DNA from: Marinifaba aquimaris
GTDB taxonomy: Bacteria > Pseudomonadota > Gammaproteobacteria > Enterobacterales > Alteromonadaceae
Reading direction: 5' to 3'
Length of the DNA: 64,000 nt
Assembly (NCBI RefSeq): GCF_013328345.1
Contig: NZ_JABULX010000017.1
Location: 28,080-92,079 of the forward strand
Below are positions 25,943 through 34,685 of this stretch, one piece after another; position 1 is the stretch's first letter; each line of letters opens with the position of its first letter. Under the pieces are notes generated by a model. It saw nothing but the letters and a program-made list of their open reading frames with translations. It did no database searches and was not told the DNA's origin. Both the position numbers and the translations under genes were made by a program.

Positions 25943-26396
25943 ATTTTCGCTCGCATATATAAGGGTCATCAGAGTCGTCATCTATTGTTGAAAAACGCGC
26001 GGGTGACAGTTCTACAACATGTGATTTGTATTCGTTTTTTTCAAACTGAAGTAACTGAAGTAACTCATGTGATTGCAGGATTTCTGCATGCGATGCATCA
26101 CTGAACTCAGATGAAGTCGTGATTGCAGTAAGCGTATTGTCTTCCAAAGTCCACGGACCGGAATAGGCAACGGTAAACCAAACACCATCAATACCTTTGT
26201 AGCTATAAGTATGATAATCGGTTGACGTTCCGTCAGGGCGAAACTGAATCGTATGATGGATATCCATATCTAGCAGGTTGCCTTCTGTTACGAGCTCCGT
26301 TACTCCACAATCCCACTCCCCAAGCAAATCTGAATCTCCGGCAGTTGCAATGTCAGTTCCTACCAAGAACCAAAACAATAAAACGATGAATCTCAT
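25941..26396 (-). CDS. cassette-borne exported lipocalin-like protein
   Basis: 151 residues with a signal peptide (MRFIVLLFWFLVGTDIATA). The mature N-terminus SDLLGEWDCGV and later TYSYKGIDGVWFTVAYSGPW, with many beta strands, recall small lipocalin-like/DUF proteins. No family is named with confidence. Two Cys (WDC, YICERK) could form a disulfide between the ends. GAGGT is 5 bp before the ATG, which starts only 15 bp after the preceding attC. The stop codon overlaps the following attC. Both are hallmarks of a gene cassette. Confidence 0.72.
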   Translation of the reverse strand: MRFIVLLFWFLVGTDIATAGDSDLLGEWDCGVTELVTEGNLLDMDIHHTIQFRPDGTSTDYHTYSYKGIDGVWFTVAYSGPWTLEDNTLTAITTSSEFSDASHAEILQSHELLQLLQFEKNEYKSHVVELSPARFSTIDDDSDDPYICERK

Positions 26397-26410
26397 TTGT
26401 ACCTCAATAT

Positions 26411-26509
26411 AGCTAACGCCTTACACAGCGGCTGGAAAAGCTGGCGCTTTTTTGTGCGAATGCACAAAAAGTGACAGGTTTGACAGTCCGTTGCTGCAAC
26501 TTGTTAGGA
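26411..26509 (-). repeat. integron attC site 2
   Basis: Read on the - strand: TCCTAACAAGTTGCAGC ... GGCGTTAGCT, about 99 bp, with a central hairpin TTTTTGTGC/GCACAAAAA. It overlaps the stop of the RES gene at one end and sits just before the next cassette start at the other. The TAACAAG...GGCGTTA frame is classic for attC. Confidence 0.88.
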
Positions 26510-27268
26510 TTTTTTTGGTTCGTCATATTCATAAATCACGCTTTTAATCGAACGAATATTAACATTTTCACATGCAGCTATATCGGTTGAGAAGAAGCAA
26601 ATATTCATTCCATTGTCATCCAAAACACTGGGATACATTAATGCTTCAATCCCATATGCTTTAAATTTTTCTGCAATATATTGACTAGCTAAATATGCGT
26701 GATCATCGTTATTGTGAGCTGGAGCCGAAAAATAATGTTTAGTTAAAACACTAGAGATAATCTGGTTTAATGCTCTTCTTTCTTTCACCACCTCCAAGCT
26801 TTCATTCGGTTTTAATTTAGGTGATTTTGATGAATTTGGTGATTTTGATAAATCTACTACATTAACATCTCGAGAAGTTGAGAATTTCCCAACTGAGACG
26901 TTTGCCCCTTTCCAAGGCCGTATTTCAGATATTGCAGTTTTTTCAGCGAATGCACCATACAAATATGAAATCCCAACAGGATTAATTCTTCCCGCAGAGG
27001 CAATGCCGCTTGGAGGAGCTCCCATTTCTGTGTTCTTGAAACAAACTTCTTGATTTACACCATGAACTCTCGCGCGCCAAAAGTTTGTACCTTTATCTAT
27101 TACGCTTTTATTTTCAACATATGATTCACAAAATGTGGTAACAATTTTTTCCATATTACGAGGTAAAGAGAATCTATTTTTATTTTTCAGATGCTCACCT
27201 ATACCTGTAAAAGTATCAGAGATTTCTTTTGGCAGTATTATTGTAACCTTACTAGACATACCTAACAT
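26504..27268 (-). CDS. RES-domain protein in a gene cassette
   Basis: 254 residues. An N-terminal helical part (about 1-60) precedes the RES domain: FWRARVHG (63-70), GRINPVGISYLYGA (93-106), AISEIRPWKG (112-121), and a C-terminal GIEALMYPSVLDDNG. RES proteins are typically the toxin of RES-Xre toxin-antitoxin pairs, and characterised members degrade NAD+. No Xre antitoxin gene lies beside it, and the extra N-terminal domain matches solitary RES proteins, so toxin function is not certain. ATG choices are 27268 and 27259. The gene is bounded by attC sites on both sides. Confidence 0.82.
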   Translation of the reverse strand: MLGMSSKVTIILPKEISDTFTGIGEHLKNKNRFSLPRNMEKIVTTFCESYVENKSVIDKGTNFWRARVHGVNQEVCFKNTEMGAPPSGIASAGRINPVGISYLYGAFAEKTAISEIRPWKGANVSVGKFSTSRDVNVVDLSKSPNSSKSPKLKPNESLEVVKERRALNQIISSVLTKHYFSAPAHNNDDHAYLASQYIAEKFKAYGIEALMYPSVLDDNGMNICFFSTDIAACENVNIRSIKSVIYEYDEPKKS

Positions 27269-27292
27269 TTCTTCCCATATTCGCGATCTAAT

Positions 27293-27352
27293 CCTAACGC
27301 CCGCCTCAACTGACAGAGGCCGGAGGTCAGATTGCAGGCGCTTGTTATACGT
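27293..27352 (-). repeat. integron attC site 3
   Basis: Read on the - strand it starts TATAACAAGCGCCTGC and ends GAGGCGGGCGTTAGGA, a compact 60-bp site with clear R and L boxes (GCGCCTGC against GCGGGCG). It begins at the stop codon of the collagen-like gene. Confidence 0.9.
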
Positions 27353-27906
27353 TACTTTGAACCAATAGCTATATAATTCATTCTTACTGGCGTACGATTT
27401 GCTCGACTAGAATGCTCGACAATACTGCCTCTATAAGAAGAATTAGTTACTTGGTTATTGTAGACAGAGAAAGCCCAGCCACTGCTATTCGCGTTGACTC
27501 CATTTGCTATGGTAGGAATAACGGAAAATGGAGATACAAAATTAAAACTAAAGCTTCTGGTATGCGTATTTGCTGTCGGCAAGTCCATATATCCCCAACA
27601 GATTTGATTTGACTCTCCCATTTCAGCACACCAGTTTGTGCCAGAACTCGATATATTTCGGATGCCATTTAATCCATCTCTTCCATTTACGCCATTCTTA
27701 CCATCAGATCCGTCTTTAGGTTTGAATCTAGCGTCAGTAGAAAGCTTATTTAATAGAACAGTATTAAATGCACTATCGTTAGATAGGTTGTCTGCTATTT
27801 CTTGGAGCTGAACTTCAGTCAATTTTTGTCCAACATTAGAACCTAAATAGGTTATAGCTGAAGCTATTACTGCCGCTGTAACCCCAATGACTATTTCTTT
27901 TTGCAC
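27352..27906 (-). CDS. cassette-borne membrane-anchored collagen-like/lectin-like protein
   Basis: 184 residues, GTG start with AAGGAG 8 bp upstream. An N-terminal membrane segment (about 5-22) is followed by a helical stretch, then a short collagen-like Gly-X-Y run (GSDGKNGVNGRDGLNG, about 66-81). A C-terminal beta-domain (RSFSFNFVSPFSVIPTIA ... PVRMNYIAIG) resembles H-type lectin or phage tail-tip modules. Such trimeric stalk-plus-head designs bind surfaces, so it may be an anchored adhesin-like protein. Role unproven. AttC sites flank it on both sides. Confidence 0.7.
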   Translation of the reverse strand: MQKEIVIGVTAAVIASAITYLGSNVGQKLTEVQLQEIADNLSNDSAFNTVLLNKLSTDARFKPKDGSDGKNGVNGRDGLNGIRNISSSGTNWCAEMGESNQICWGYMDLPTANTHTRSFSFNFVSPFSVIPTIANGVNANSSGWAFSVYNNQVTNSSYRGSIVEHSSRANRTPVRMNYIAIGSK

Positions 27907-27941
27907 TTAATTTTCTCCTTGGTTGAAATTTCTCTCCGAAC

Positions 27942-28051
27942 GTATAACGCCCTGTTAATAGGCAAATTTTGCTGGGTTGATTTTTGCCTGCGGAGCAGAA
28001 TAGCAAAAAGCGACACTGTGAAATTTGTCCTTATTTAACAGCTTGTTATGT
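27942..28051 (-). repeat. integron attC site 4
   Basis: Read on the - strand: ACATAACAAGCTGTTAAATA ... TATTAACAGGGCGTTATAC, 110 bp. The arms AAGCTGTTAA and TTAACAGGGC pair, and the outer boxes ACATAAC and GTTATAC are the recombination boxes. Confidence 0.9.
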
Positions 28052-28057
28052 ATTTAT

Positions 28058-28462
28058 TCACGCTACTTTACCCCACCACCCTTTAAAAGCGCGTTCAGGT
28101 AAAACAAACATAGTTATACTACCGCATTTATTACATTGCCAATACGAATCTGGCCCTGTTACGCCTTGATATTTAAACTCAAATTTTAAATATTCAGGGC
28201 GCTGGATGCCTTTATAGTTATCATTCTTAGTTAAACTTAATGCGTCGTCTATAGTTTTGATTGAGCTACAATGGTTGCAAGATACTAATTGCTCTAAGAC
28301 GTTACGACCGACTAACCGATCACAATTTTTAAGCTTAAGGTACTCGCCTCTCGAAAAGTTATTTTCGATTTCATGCCGGAAAGTTTCAACGAACTCTTTA
28401 AAGCATTCATCATCTACTTCTAGGGACAACCAACTTTTTAGTGAGTTTTTGATATTTTTCAT
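28058..28462 (-). CDS. cassette-borne hypothetical CxxC protein
   Basis: 134 residues from the ATG at 28462. The frame is open to 28588, but that extension runs through an attC site and is not a plausible protein. The body is helical at first (LKSWLSLEVDDECFKEFVET), then has two Cys pairs, CNHC and CNKC, about 50 residues apart. These could bind one zinc like a rubredoxin-type knuckle. No family is recognised. Its stop lies 7 bp before the attC site 4 boundary. Confidence 0.65.
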   Translation of the reverse strand: MKNIKNSLKSWLSLEVDDECFKEFVETFRHEIENNFSRGEYLKLKNCDRLVGRNVLEQLVSCNHCSSIKTIDDALSLTKNDNYKGIQRPEYLKFEFKYQGVTGPDSYWQCNKCGSITMFVLPERAFKGWWGKVA

Positions 28463-28476
28463 CTTGCTACACTGAC

Positions 28477-28580
28477 ACATAACGCCGTTGTAACCGGCAA
28501 AAAATTGTTGGCTAAAATGTGAAGCGAAGCGTAGCGTAGCAGCCAACAGTTTTTTGTCCGCGTTGACGACCTTGTTATGC
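28477..28580 (-). repeat. integron attC site 5
   Basis: Read on the - strand: GCATAACAAGGTCGTCAACG ... GGTTACAACGGCGTTATGT, 104 bp. A long inner stem is formed by CTGTTGGCTGC and TAGCCAACA around a GCTTCGCTTC core. Outer boxes GCATAAC and GTTATGT match the consensus of large gamma-proteobacterial integron arrays. Confidence 0.92.
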
Positions 28581-28828
28581 GTTGACACTCAAATTTAGAA
28601 GCGCTTGCGCCTGCACCAATAAGCCAAAATTAAAATTAAAAAACACCCACCAAACCCAAAATTGCAAAGAAGCGTTCGACTGGTGAATGACCTTTCTGGT
28701 CACAGCTTAAATTGAAAAACGAAGAGCCAAGACCAACTTAAAACTTGATTACGCCACTGTACCTAAAAGCTAATTTGAAGAAAAGACTTGAAGTAAAAAC
28801 CGTTTTAAAGACAGCGATTTAAAGTGAC
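28581..28828 (-). other. ORF-poor cassette
   Basis: About 250 bp between a GTTATGC box (28829-28835) and attC site 5, the size and layout of one cassette. On the - strand only very short frames exist: a 20-codon ATG frame overlapping the box, and a GTG frame of about 42 codons running to a TAA inside attC 5. Non-coding cassettes are well known in large arrays and may carry promoters or small RNAs. Confidence 0.6.
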
Positions 28829-28890
28829 GCATAACAGTTTAATAGATGGACGTTTCCTATTTATTTTTGAAACAAATTTCCGTCTATTTC
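28829..28890 (-). repeat. decayed attC- or attI-like border site
   Basis: A consensus GTTATGC box (- strand) is preceded by arms AATAGACGG and CCATCTATT that pair with one G-T. The opposite outer box (expected GCATAAC) is not present. It marks the upstream end of the array and could be a mutated attC or the remnant of a recombination platform. Confidence 0.45.
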
Positions 28891-28893
28891 TCA

Positions 28894-29103
28894 TTAATAT
28901 TTTTTTACATTCTCTCTACGATAAGCTAGCCGTGGCTTGTGTTCAACCCTTAATTTTATCGTTTTAAAAAACGTGGAAAAAAGTGTGTACTTGTAATAAA
29001 TGAGAAACTTGAATTGACTGATTATATACCCAGTACTCATTATAAAATTTAGGAAGGAAAATTCATCATTAATGTAATACATATCTGACATCTGACTTTT
29101 CAT
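28894..29103 (-). CDS. doubtful 69-aa hypothetical ORF
   Basis: 69 codons starting MKSQMSDMYYIN, rich in Phe/Tyr/Ile/Lys as expected from AT-rich DNA. No ribosome site, domain or conserved feature is seen. It lies between the border of the cassette array and a microsatellite. Listed because no other frame explains this stretch; more likely spurious than real. Confidence 0.2.
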   Translation of the reverse strand: MKSQMSDMYYINDEFSFLNFIMSTGYIISQFKFLIYYKYTLFSTFFKTIKLRVEHKPRLAYRRENVKKY

Positions 29104-29452
29104 TTTGAATTGTGGTTGAGATGGGTGAGTAAATGGTGTTGGTGTTGGTGTTGGTGTTGGTGTTGGTGTTGGTTTTGACTGAACAGGCTGTTAAGTCATA
29201 TGCCAGCTGTTTTTTACAGCGTTGAAATTGTAGATAGTGAGTAATAACTGGTGAATTTAGCCTTAGTTATATGAGGTTGAGTTTTTTATTAAAGACATCT
29301 AACAGTTTAATAATTCGCGATTTATGCATTGTTCTTTTTATCGTTTTTTTTTATTCACTCGAAATAATGAAGTTTTTCGGTAGATACAACTAAATGACAG
29401 TTAAGTTACAAAGACTCGTTTTCAAACTCATCTAGAATAGTTATTAAACAAC
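29104..29452. other. gene-free region upstream of the GH18 gene
   Basis: AT-rich, containing the GGTGTT microsatellite at 29135-29170 and the promoter region of the GH18 gene. No ORF is supported. Confidence 0.55.
29135..29170. repeat. intergenic hexanucleotide microsatellite
   Basis: Six perfect GGTGTT units followed by GGTTTT. It lies outside any supported gene, about 280 bp upstream of the GH18 start. Confidence 0.9.
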
Positions 29453-30520
29453 ATGGATGGGTATATACTCTTGAAAAAACTCACTTTTCTTCTATTAACT
29501 TTACTGGTCTCCAGCTTTTCGAGCTGGGCTAATACATGTAAACCTGTTATTGCGGTTTACCCGGTCTGGCTTGAAGATCACCCCACAGCCATTAAAAACT
29601 TACCTTGGCATCAGTTTAGTCATATCGCCATTGCATCCATTTACCCTAAAGAAGATGGCTCGCTTGAAACCACTCAAGCCGATACGTTTATCAAGCAACT
29701 GGTTAAAGCCGCAAAAGCACATGATACCCAAGTAGTTATTTCGGTTGGAGGTGCACATCACGCAAGTAAAGGCTTTCTTAGTATTGTAAAAAGTGAAGAT
29801 AAACTTGCCACATTTACCCAGTCACTAAAAAGATATGTCGCTAAGTACAATTTAGACGGCGTAGATATTGATTGGGAGTATTGGACTTACCAATCTGAGC
29901 TAGGAAAAGGCGGGCAAGATCCTATTGAGAGTAAGCAGCTTGTAAAACTTGCCGCTATGGTTAACGATACCTTACCAGATGATATTTTATTAACCGCAGA
30001 TATTGCAGCTGGCCCTTGGGTTGGGCCGCAGTATTTGGCCGAGCTTCAATCACATGTCGATTATCTTAATTTGATGGCTTTTGATTTTACTGGTGCTTGG
30101 TCTAGCTCGCCCATTGCTCACCATTCTGACTTCGCTACGTTTAAATTAGCTATTAACAATGTGCTTAATCGCGGGTTTACCAAAGACAAATTGCTGATCA
30201 GTTTACCGGCCTACGGTATTGAATTTATCGATGGGGAAAATAAACAAATTAACCATGTCAGTTATAAAAGCATTGCTAAAACATTGGGTGAAGATGAAAA
30301 AAAGATTAACCAAGGTCAGTATGGCCATATCTATTTTGAAACCCCAAGTTTAATCAAGCAAAAGGTCGATTATGCATTAAAACATGATTTAGCGGGGTTT
30401 TCGTTCTTTGAAATCAACTCAGATAGTAACAACCAAGCGATTAGTTTGATGAATCAGCTTGCCTTAGGTGTTTCAACAAAAAGCTGTGCTTATAGTCAAT
30501 TACAGCCATTAGCAAAATAA
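29453..30520 (+). CDS. secreted GH18 glycoside hydrolase (chitinase-like)
   Basis: 355 residues with a signal peptide (KKLTFLLLTLLVSSFSSWA). The GH18 catalytic signature DGVDIDWE is at 135-142, with the acid Glu142 and both assisting Asp present. Typical flanks are the SVGG-like VVISVGGAHH strand and a late LLISLPAYGIEF strand. No carbohydrate-binding domain is attached. GH18 enzymes hydrolyse beta-1,4-GlcNAc polymers by substrate-assisted catalysis, and some act on glycoproteins or peptidoglycan. The ATG at 29453 lacks a clear ribosome site; a TTG at 29471 with GGATGGG upstream would give a more standard signal peptide. Confidence 0.9.
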   Translation: MDGYILLKKLTFLLLTLLVSSFSSWANTCKPVIAVYPVWLEDHPTAIKNLPWHQFSHIAIASIYPKEDGSLETTQADTFIKQLVKAAKAHDTQVVISVGGAHHASKGFLSIVKSEDKLATFTQSLKRYVAKYNLDGVDIDWEYWTYQSELGKGGQDPIESKQLVKLAAMVNDTLPDDILLTADIAAGPWVGPQYLAELQSHVDYLNLMAFDFTGAWSSSPIAHHSDFATFKLAINNVLNRGFTKDKLLISLPAYGIEFIDGENKQINHVSYKSIAKTLGEDEKKINQGQYGHIYFETPSLIKQKVDYALKHDLAGFSFFEINSDSNNQAISLMNQLALGVSTKSCAYSQLQPLAK

Positions 30521-30587
30521 TAACCTGTAAGACTAATCACAAATAGAATCGTTTTTTAATTGAGAAAACAATGAAAGAGATAAATAA

Positions 30588-30617
30588 AAAAGGGCTAAAC
30601 CGCAGTTTAGCCCCTTT
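30588..30617. terminator. bidirectional terminator between GH18 and chemoreceptor genes
   Basis: GGGCTAAAC/GTTTAGCCC stem with a CGCA loop, flanked by A-run and T-run on either side. It serves the converging GH18 (+) and chemoreceptor (-) genes. Confidence 0.85.
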
Positions 30618-30644
30618 TATTTTTTGCTGTTGTGGAACAGAGCT

Positions 30645-33600
30645 TTAAAACTCTTCCCACTCTTCACTGTCAGATGTAAAGCTATGTGCAAGATTATTAC
30701 TCGTTGAAGAGTATGTACTTTGCGCAGGCACCGGCGCAGCAGGTACAAAACCCAGTTGCGGGGTATCAAAATCTGACAGGTCTTTTTCTAATTTAAAGAA
30801 GGCCATTAAGTTATACATATCTTTAGCTTGCTGACTTAACGATAAACTCGCCGCAGTGGCTTCTTCAACTAATGCCGCATTTTGTTGGGTCATATCGTCC
30901 ATTTGGGTCACCGCTTTGCTAACTTGCTCGATACCGATAGTTTGCTCATTGGCCGCTTCGCTGATCTGTTTGATCATCACACTGACACTTTCTACCGCAC
31001 TGACAATTTGGTTTAGCGTTTCACCCGACTCATTAACCAGTTGCGTACCACCTTCTACTTTAACCACACTGTCGCGAATTAGGTCTTTAATTTCTTTTGC
31101 AGCAACAGCCGAGCGCTGTGCTAAGTTTCTAACCTCTGCCGCAACCACTGCAAACCCTCGACCTTGCTCGCCAGCTCTAGCAGCTTCTACCGCAGCATTA
31201 AGTGCCAATAGGTTTGTTTGGAAGGCAATTTCATCAATCACGCCAATAATATCGGAAATTTTGTTGCTAGAGTCGTTTATCTCACTCATGGCTTCAATTG
31301 CTTGTTTAACCACGTGCCCACCATTACTCGCCACTTCTTGTGCCTGACTTGCCAACTGGTTAACTTCATTGGCACTGGCGGCACTTTGGCGAACGGTCGA
31401 TGTCATTTGCTCCATTGACGAGGCGGTTTCTTCAAGCGATGAGGCCTGCTCTTCTGTACGCTGGCTTAAATCACTATTACCACTTTGAATTTCTTGTGAT
31501 GAACGCGTGACCGTTTCAGATGATTCTTTTATCTTGATGATAACTTCAGTTAACTTCTCAACCGTTTTGTTAGCATCTTCTTTTAACGTACCAAATGAGC
31601 CAGAGTAGTCATTTAACACGCGTTTAGTTAAGTCGCCTTCAGCCATGGCACTGAGTACGTTTAATACGTCTTCTAAGCCTTGGTCCGTGGTTTTAACTAA
31701 GTTATTGAGGTTTTGGCTTAATTGCTCAAAAAAGCCTGTCTTACCAGTTAAATCAATATGAGTTTTGAAGTTACCTTGGTTAGCTTGTTCAACTAATTGA
31801 ACAATTTCGCCGATCACACTCTTCATTTGCGTAACGGTGTTGTTTGAGTAAGTTTTTAGTTGATCAAATGCACCTTGGTAATCAGACGAAATCGTTTGTG
31901 ATAAATCCCCTTTTTCAAGCGCTGCTAAAATGCGAACAACATCGTCTAAACCCTTATCTGTAGTTTCGACTAAGTTATTTAAGCTTTCACTCAAGGTAGC
32001 AAAAAAGCCTGATTTACCCGTTAAGTCAATTCTCGATTTAAAATCGCCCTCGTTAGCGGTATTAACCAAATCACTGATATCACCTATTACGAGTTGCATT
32101 TGTAAAACGGTATTATTTGAGTAGTTTTTCAATTGCTCAAACGCACCTTGATAATCAGACGTAATGGTTTGTGATAAATCCCCTTTTTCTAGGGCGGCTA
32201 AAATTCGAACCACATCATCTAAACCTTTATCAGTGGTTTGAACTAAGTTGTTTAAGCTTTCACTTAATTCAGCAAAGAACCCGGTTTTCCCCGTTAAATC
32301 TATGCTGGTTTTAAAGTTGCCACGGTTAGCTTCATTAACGAGTTGGCTGATATCACCAATCACCTTATTCATCTGATTGACCGTATTATTGGCGTAATCT
32401 TTTAACTGATTGAATGACCCTTGATATTGCGCATCGATCGTTTGTGATAAATCACCTTTCTCTAACGCACCTAGAATACGGATAACGTCTTCAAGGCCTT
32501 TATCGGTTGTTTGCATTAACTCATTTAAGTTGGCACTTAAATCTTTAAAGAAGCCCGATTTACCCGATAATTCGATTTGTGATTTAAAATCACCATTGTT
32601 AGCGGCTTTGACTAAATTACCAATTTCGCCCATCGCAGTATTAAGCTGGTTAATGGTGTTATTTGACGACTGTTTTAGTTCTAAGAAATCACCGTGATAA
32701 TCTGCTGTGATCGTTTGGCTCAAGTCCCCATTTGCAATGGCTCTTAACACGCGGTTGATGTCGCTTAAGCCCGTATGACAAGTACTGACAAGTTGGTTTA
32801 AGCCATTACTTAGCTCAAGAAATACGCCTTCTTTACCACGAGTATCAATTGACTGAGTAAAGTCGCCCTCTACTGCAGCCTTAACTAAGTTATCAATTTC
32901 AATTTGAATGCTTTCATCCGCTTGGCGACGAGCATCTAAATTATCGCGCATTGCTGCCACCGATTGTAAAACGCCAGTGGTTTTATTCGCATCCAATTTC
33001 ATGCTGAAATCGCCTTTGGCAATACGATTAGCAATTTGCGTAATATCTTTTGGCTCACCACCAATCGACTCGCGAATGATACGACCAATGTAAATAGACA
33101 AAATAGCGCCAACAATTAACGCAAAAATAGAAATGGTCATCACAAAAGCAGAGGTGCGTTCCGCTTTACTCTGCAGTGCAGGGCCTAGTGTATCTTGATC
33201 ATTTTTAACCGATAGTTTTACCTGTTCTATTTTATCGGCAACGATTGGCCCCACTCGGTTTAAGGTATTTTGAATAAGGTCGTTACGAGAATTAATGACA
33301 TTTGTGACATCGCTAAACGCATTGATGTATGTTTGATGAGATTGCCTAACCGATGCTAATAAAGCCCTTCGGTTTGGGTGGTCGACTTTACTATCAAGAT
33401 CATCAAGTGCTTTGACCATTTTGATATTTAATTCTTCATTAGCACGCGCTTGGTCTTCATCTGCATTGGTGGTTAAAAACTTCGCAACAAATAAACGCCC
33501 CAGTAATAAGTGCTCTTGCACGCGGCCAGCATAGAAAGCCGCTTCTGCATCCTCATCTTCATAAGCACTTTCCATAATTTCCGTTGTAGCTTGTCGCATC

Positions 33601-34046
33601 GCAAGACCTGCTGGGTCGAGACGCTCGAAGACAATCTTATTGCGATCCGCATACAAATCGACAACTTGTTGAAAGCCATTTTCATAGCTTTTTACTTCCT
33701 GATTCACCTCCGCTACTAACTTGGCACGGCCAGGGGCTTGAATTTCGACTTTTGCTTCTTCTAAGAAAGTATGCATTTTGTCTTTGCGTTCATTGAACTG
33801 GTTGAGTGCCTGCTCGGAGCGAGTATTGATATAGCCTAATACCGACAAACGCATCATCAACATATTGGCTTGGACACGACCGGCTAAGTTAGTGTCTCTA
33901 GCTAAACCTCGGTACTCGACAAAACCAGAATAAAGGTTGGATACCCCAGAATAGGAACTGACCGATATTACAATTAATAAAAAGATAATGGCGCCAAAAC
34001 CAACATACATTTGGCGACCTATCGTGAGGTTTCTAAGATTGAACAT
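30645..34046 (-). CDS. methyl-accepting chemotaxis protein with a poly-HAMP array
   Basis: 1133 residues. An N-terminal TM (about 12-32), a helical periplasmic sensor, and a second TM near 300-322 lead to a canonical HAMP, then five tandem units of about 92 residues. Each unit contains two HAMP-like cores (VxxANxGDFK..IDLTGKxGFF and [14 protein letters not shown]), about eleven HAMPs in all. The signalling domain follows with the hairpin tip [20 protein letters not shown]. The C-terminus EEWEEF fits the xWxxF pentapeptide that tethers CheR/CheB. Poly-HAMP chains occur in soluble and aerotaxis receptors. The ligand is unknown. Confidence 0.92.
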   Translation of the reverse strand: MFNLRNLTIGRQMYVGFGAIIFLLIVISVSSYSGVSNLYSGFVEYRGLARDTNLAGRVQANMLMMRLSVLGYINTRSEQALNQFNERKDKMHTFLEEAKVEIQAPGRAKLVAEVNQEVKSYENGFQQVVDLYADRNKIVFERLDPAGLAMRQATTEIMESAYEDEDAEAAFYAGRVQEHLLLGRLFVAKFLTTNADEDQARANEELNIKMVKALDDLDSKVDHPNRRALLASVRQSHQTYINAFSDVTNVINSRNDLIQNTLNRVGPIVADKIEQVKLSVKNDQDTLGPALQSKAERTSAFVMTISIFALIVGAILSIYIGRIIRESIGGEPKDITQIANRIAKGDFSMKLDANKTTGVLQSVAAMRDNLDARRQADESIQIEIDNLVKAAVEGDFTQSIDTRGKEGVFLELSNGLNQLVSTCHTGLSDINRVLRAIANGDLSQTITADYHGDFLELKQSSNNTINQLNTAMGEIGNLVKAANNGDFKSQIELSGKSGFFKDLSANLNELMQTTDKGLEDVIRILGALEKGDLSQTIDAQYQGSFNQLKDYANNTVNQMNKVIGDISQLVNEANRGNFKTSIDLTGKTGFFAELSESLNNLVQTTDKGLDDVVRILAALEKGDLSQTITSDYQGAFEQLKNYSNNTVLQMQLVIGDISDLVNTANEGDFKSRIDLTGKSGFFATLSESLNNLVETTDKGLDDVVRILAALEKGDLSQTISSDYQGAFDQLKTYSNNTVTQMKSVIGEIVQLVEQANQGNFKTHIDLTGKTGFFEQLSQNLNNLVKTTDQGLEDVLNVLSAMAEGDLTKRVLNDYSGSFGTLKEDANKTVEKLTEVIIKIKESSETVTRSSQEIQSGNSDLSQRTEEQASSLEETASSMEQMTSTVRQSAASANEVNQLASQAQEVASNGGHVVKQAIEAMSEINDSSNKISDIIGVIDEIAFQTNLLALNAAVEAARAGEQGRGFAVVAAEVRNLAQRSAVAAKEIKDLIRDSVVKVEGGTQLVNESGETLNQIVSAVESVSVMIKQISEAANEQTIGIEQVSKAVTQMDDMTQQNAALVEEATAASLSLSQQAKDMYNLMAFFKLEKDLSDFDTPQLGFVPAAPVPAQSTYSSTSNNLAHSFTSDSEEWEEF
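31600..32915. repeat. tandem ~276-bp repeats encoding paired HAMP units
   Basis: Five units of about 92 codons inside the chemoreceptor. The middle three are the most alike (repeated [20 protein letters not shown]). Similarity at DNA level makes this a likely site of unit gain or loss by recombination. Confidence 0.8.
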
Positions 34047-34454
34047 TATGTCTCCCTAATGTCAGGATGAGGAATGAATAAAGCCATTTATTCGAGCTAG
34101 CAGACGTTATCAGTAGCCATATAAACTGTAGCACTATGAATAAAAAACAATAAATATCAGACAGATAAAAGTAAATAAATGATTATTTATCTCAATATAC
34201 GATAAACAAGTCAATTTATGCGTTAAACAACAAACCAACTAAGACCAACGACAAAAATGTATTTAATGATAATTATTTACAACTTATTGAAGGTTTTATC
34301 AAAGCGCTTTTAAACTTACCAAATAAGGTACTTTTGGTATTGATTGGATTGAGAAGACGTTGACATGGCGTGTTAGGGCTAAAGTACAACTCAATCTATT
34401 ACCCATTTTTATGATATAAAGAATTCTATATCTAAAAACTATAAAGGACACCTC
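34047..34454. other. divergent intergenic region (408 bp)
   Basis: AT-rich region carrying the promoters of the chemoreceptor (-) and the DUF350 gene (+). A GATATA/TATATC pair surrounds AAGAATTC at 34413-34432. No ORF or RNA gene is recognised. Confidence 0.5.
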
Positions 34455-34685
34455 ATGGAATTTGATTTTATCAGCGCTAGTTTTATTAATCTTATAATAA
34501 ACCTAAGTTACACCATCATTTCATTATTTATCGCCGTTGTTGCTTTGATAATAGTTGATAAGAAATTACTTAAAGATGTAGATATACAACAAGAGCTGAA
34601 AAACAATAATTTAGCCGTGGCTATCTTTGCCTCTTCAATTATGATTTTTGTTGCGCTCATTATCTGTTTTGGTATGCAGTCATAA
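34455..34685 (+). CDS. DUF350 family inner-membrane protein
   Basis: 76 residues, two hydrophobic helices (about 8-32 and 52-74) linked by a charged VDKKLLKDVDIQQELKNNN segment. This is the DUF350/UPF0719 pattern, here a single unit. AAAGGA lies before the ATG. Its stop codon directly abuts the next start (TAA then ATG), so it is translated together with the transglutaminase-like gene. Family function unknown. Confidence 0.78.
   Translation: MEFDFISASFINLIINLSYTIISLFIAVVALIIVDKKLLKDVDIQQELKNNNLAVAIFASSIMIFVALIICFGMQS

Noticed and set aside
28463..28588. N-terminal extension of the CxxC cassette protein
   Set aside because: The extension translates the attC site; the ATG at 28462 lies just after it.
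30856..31347. 163-codon + strand frame opposite the chemoreceptor signalling domain
   Set aside because: Ser/Thr/Ala-rich antisense shadow of a helical coding region.
31600..32915. CRISPR-like repeat array
   Set aside because: The repeats are long, contiguous and coding (HAMP units), with no spacers.
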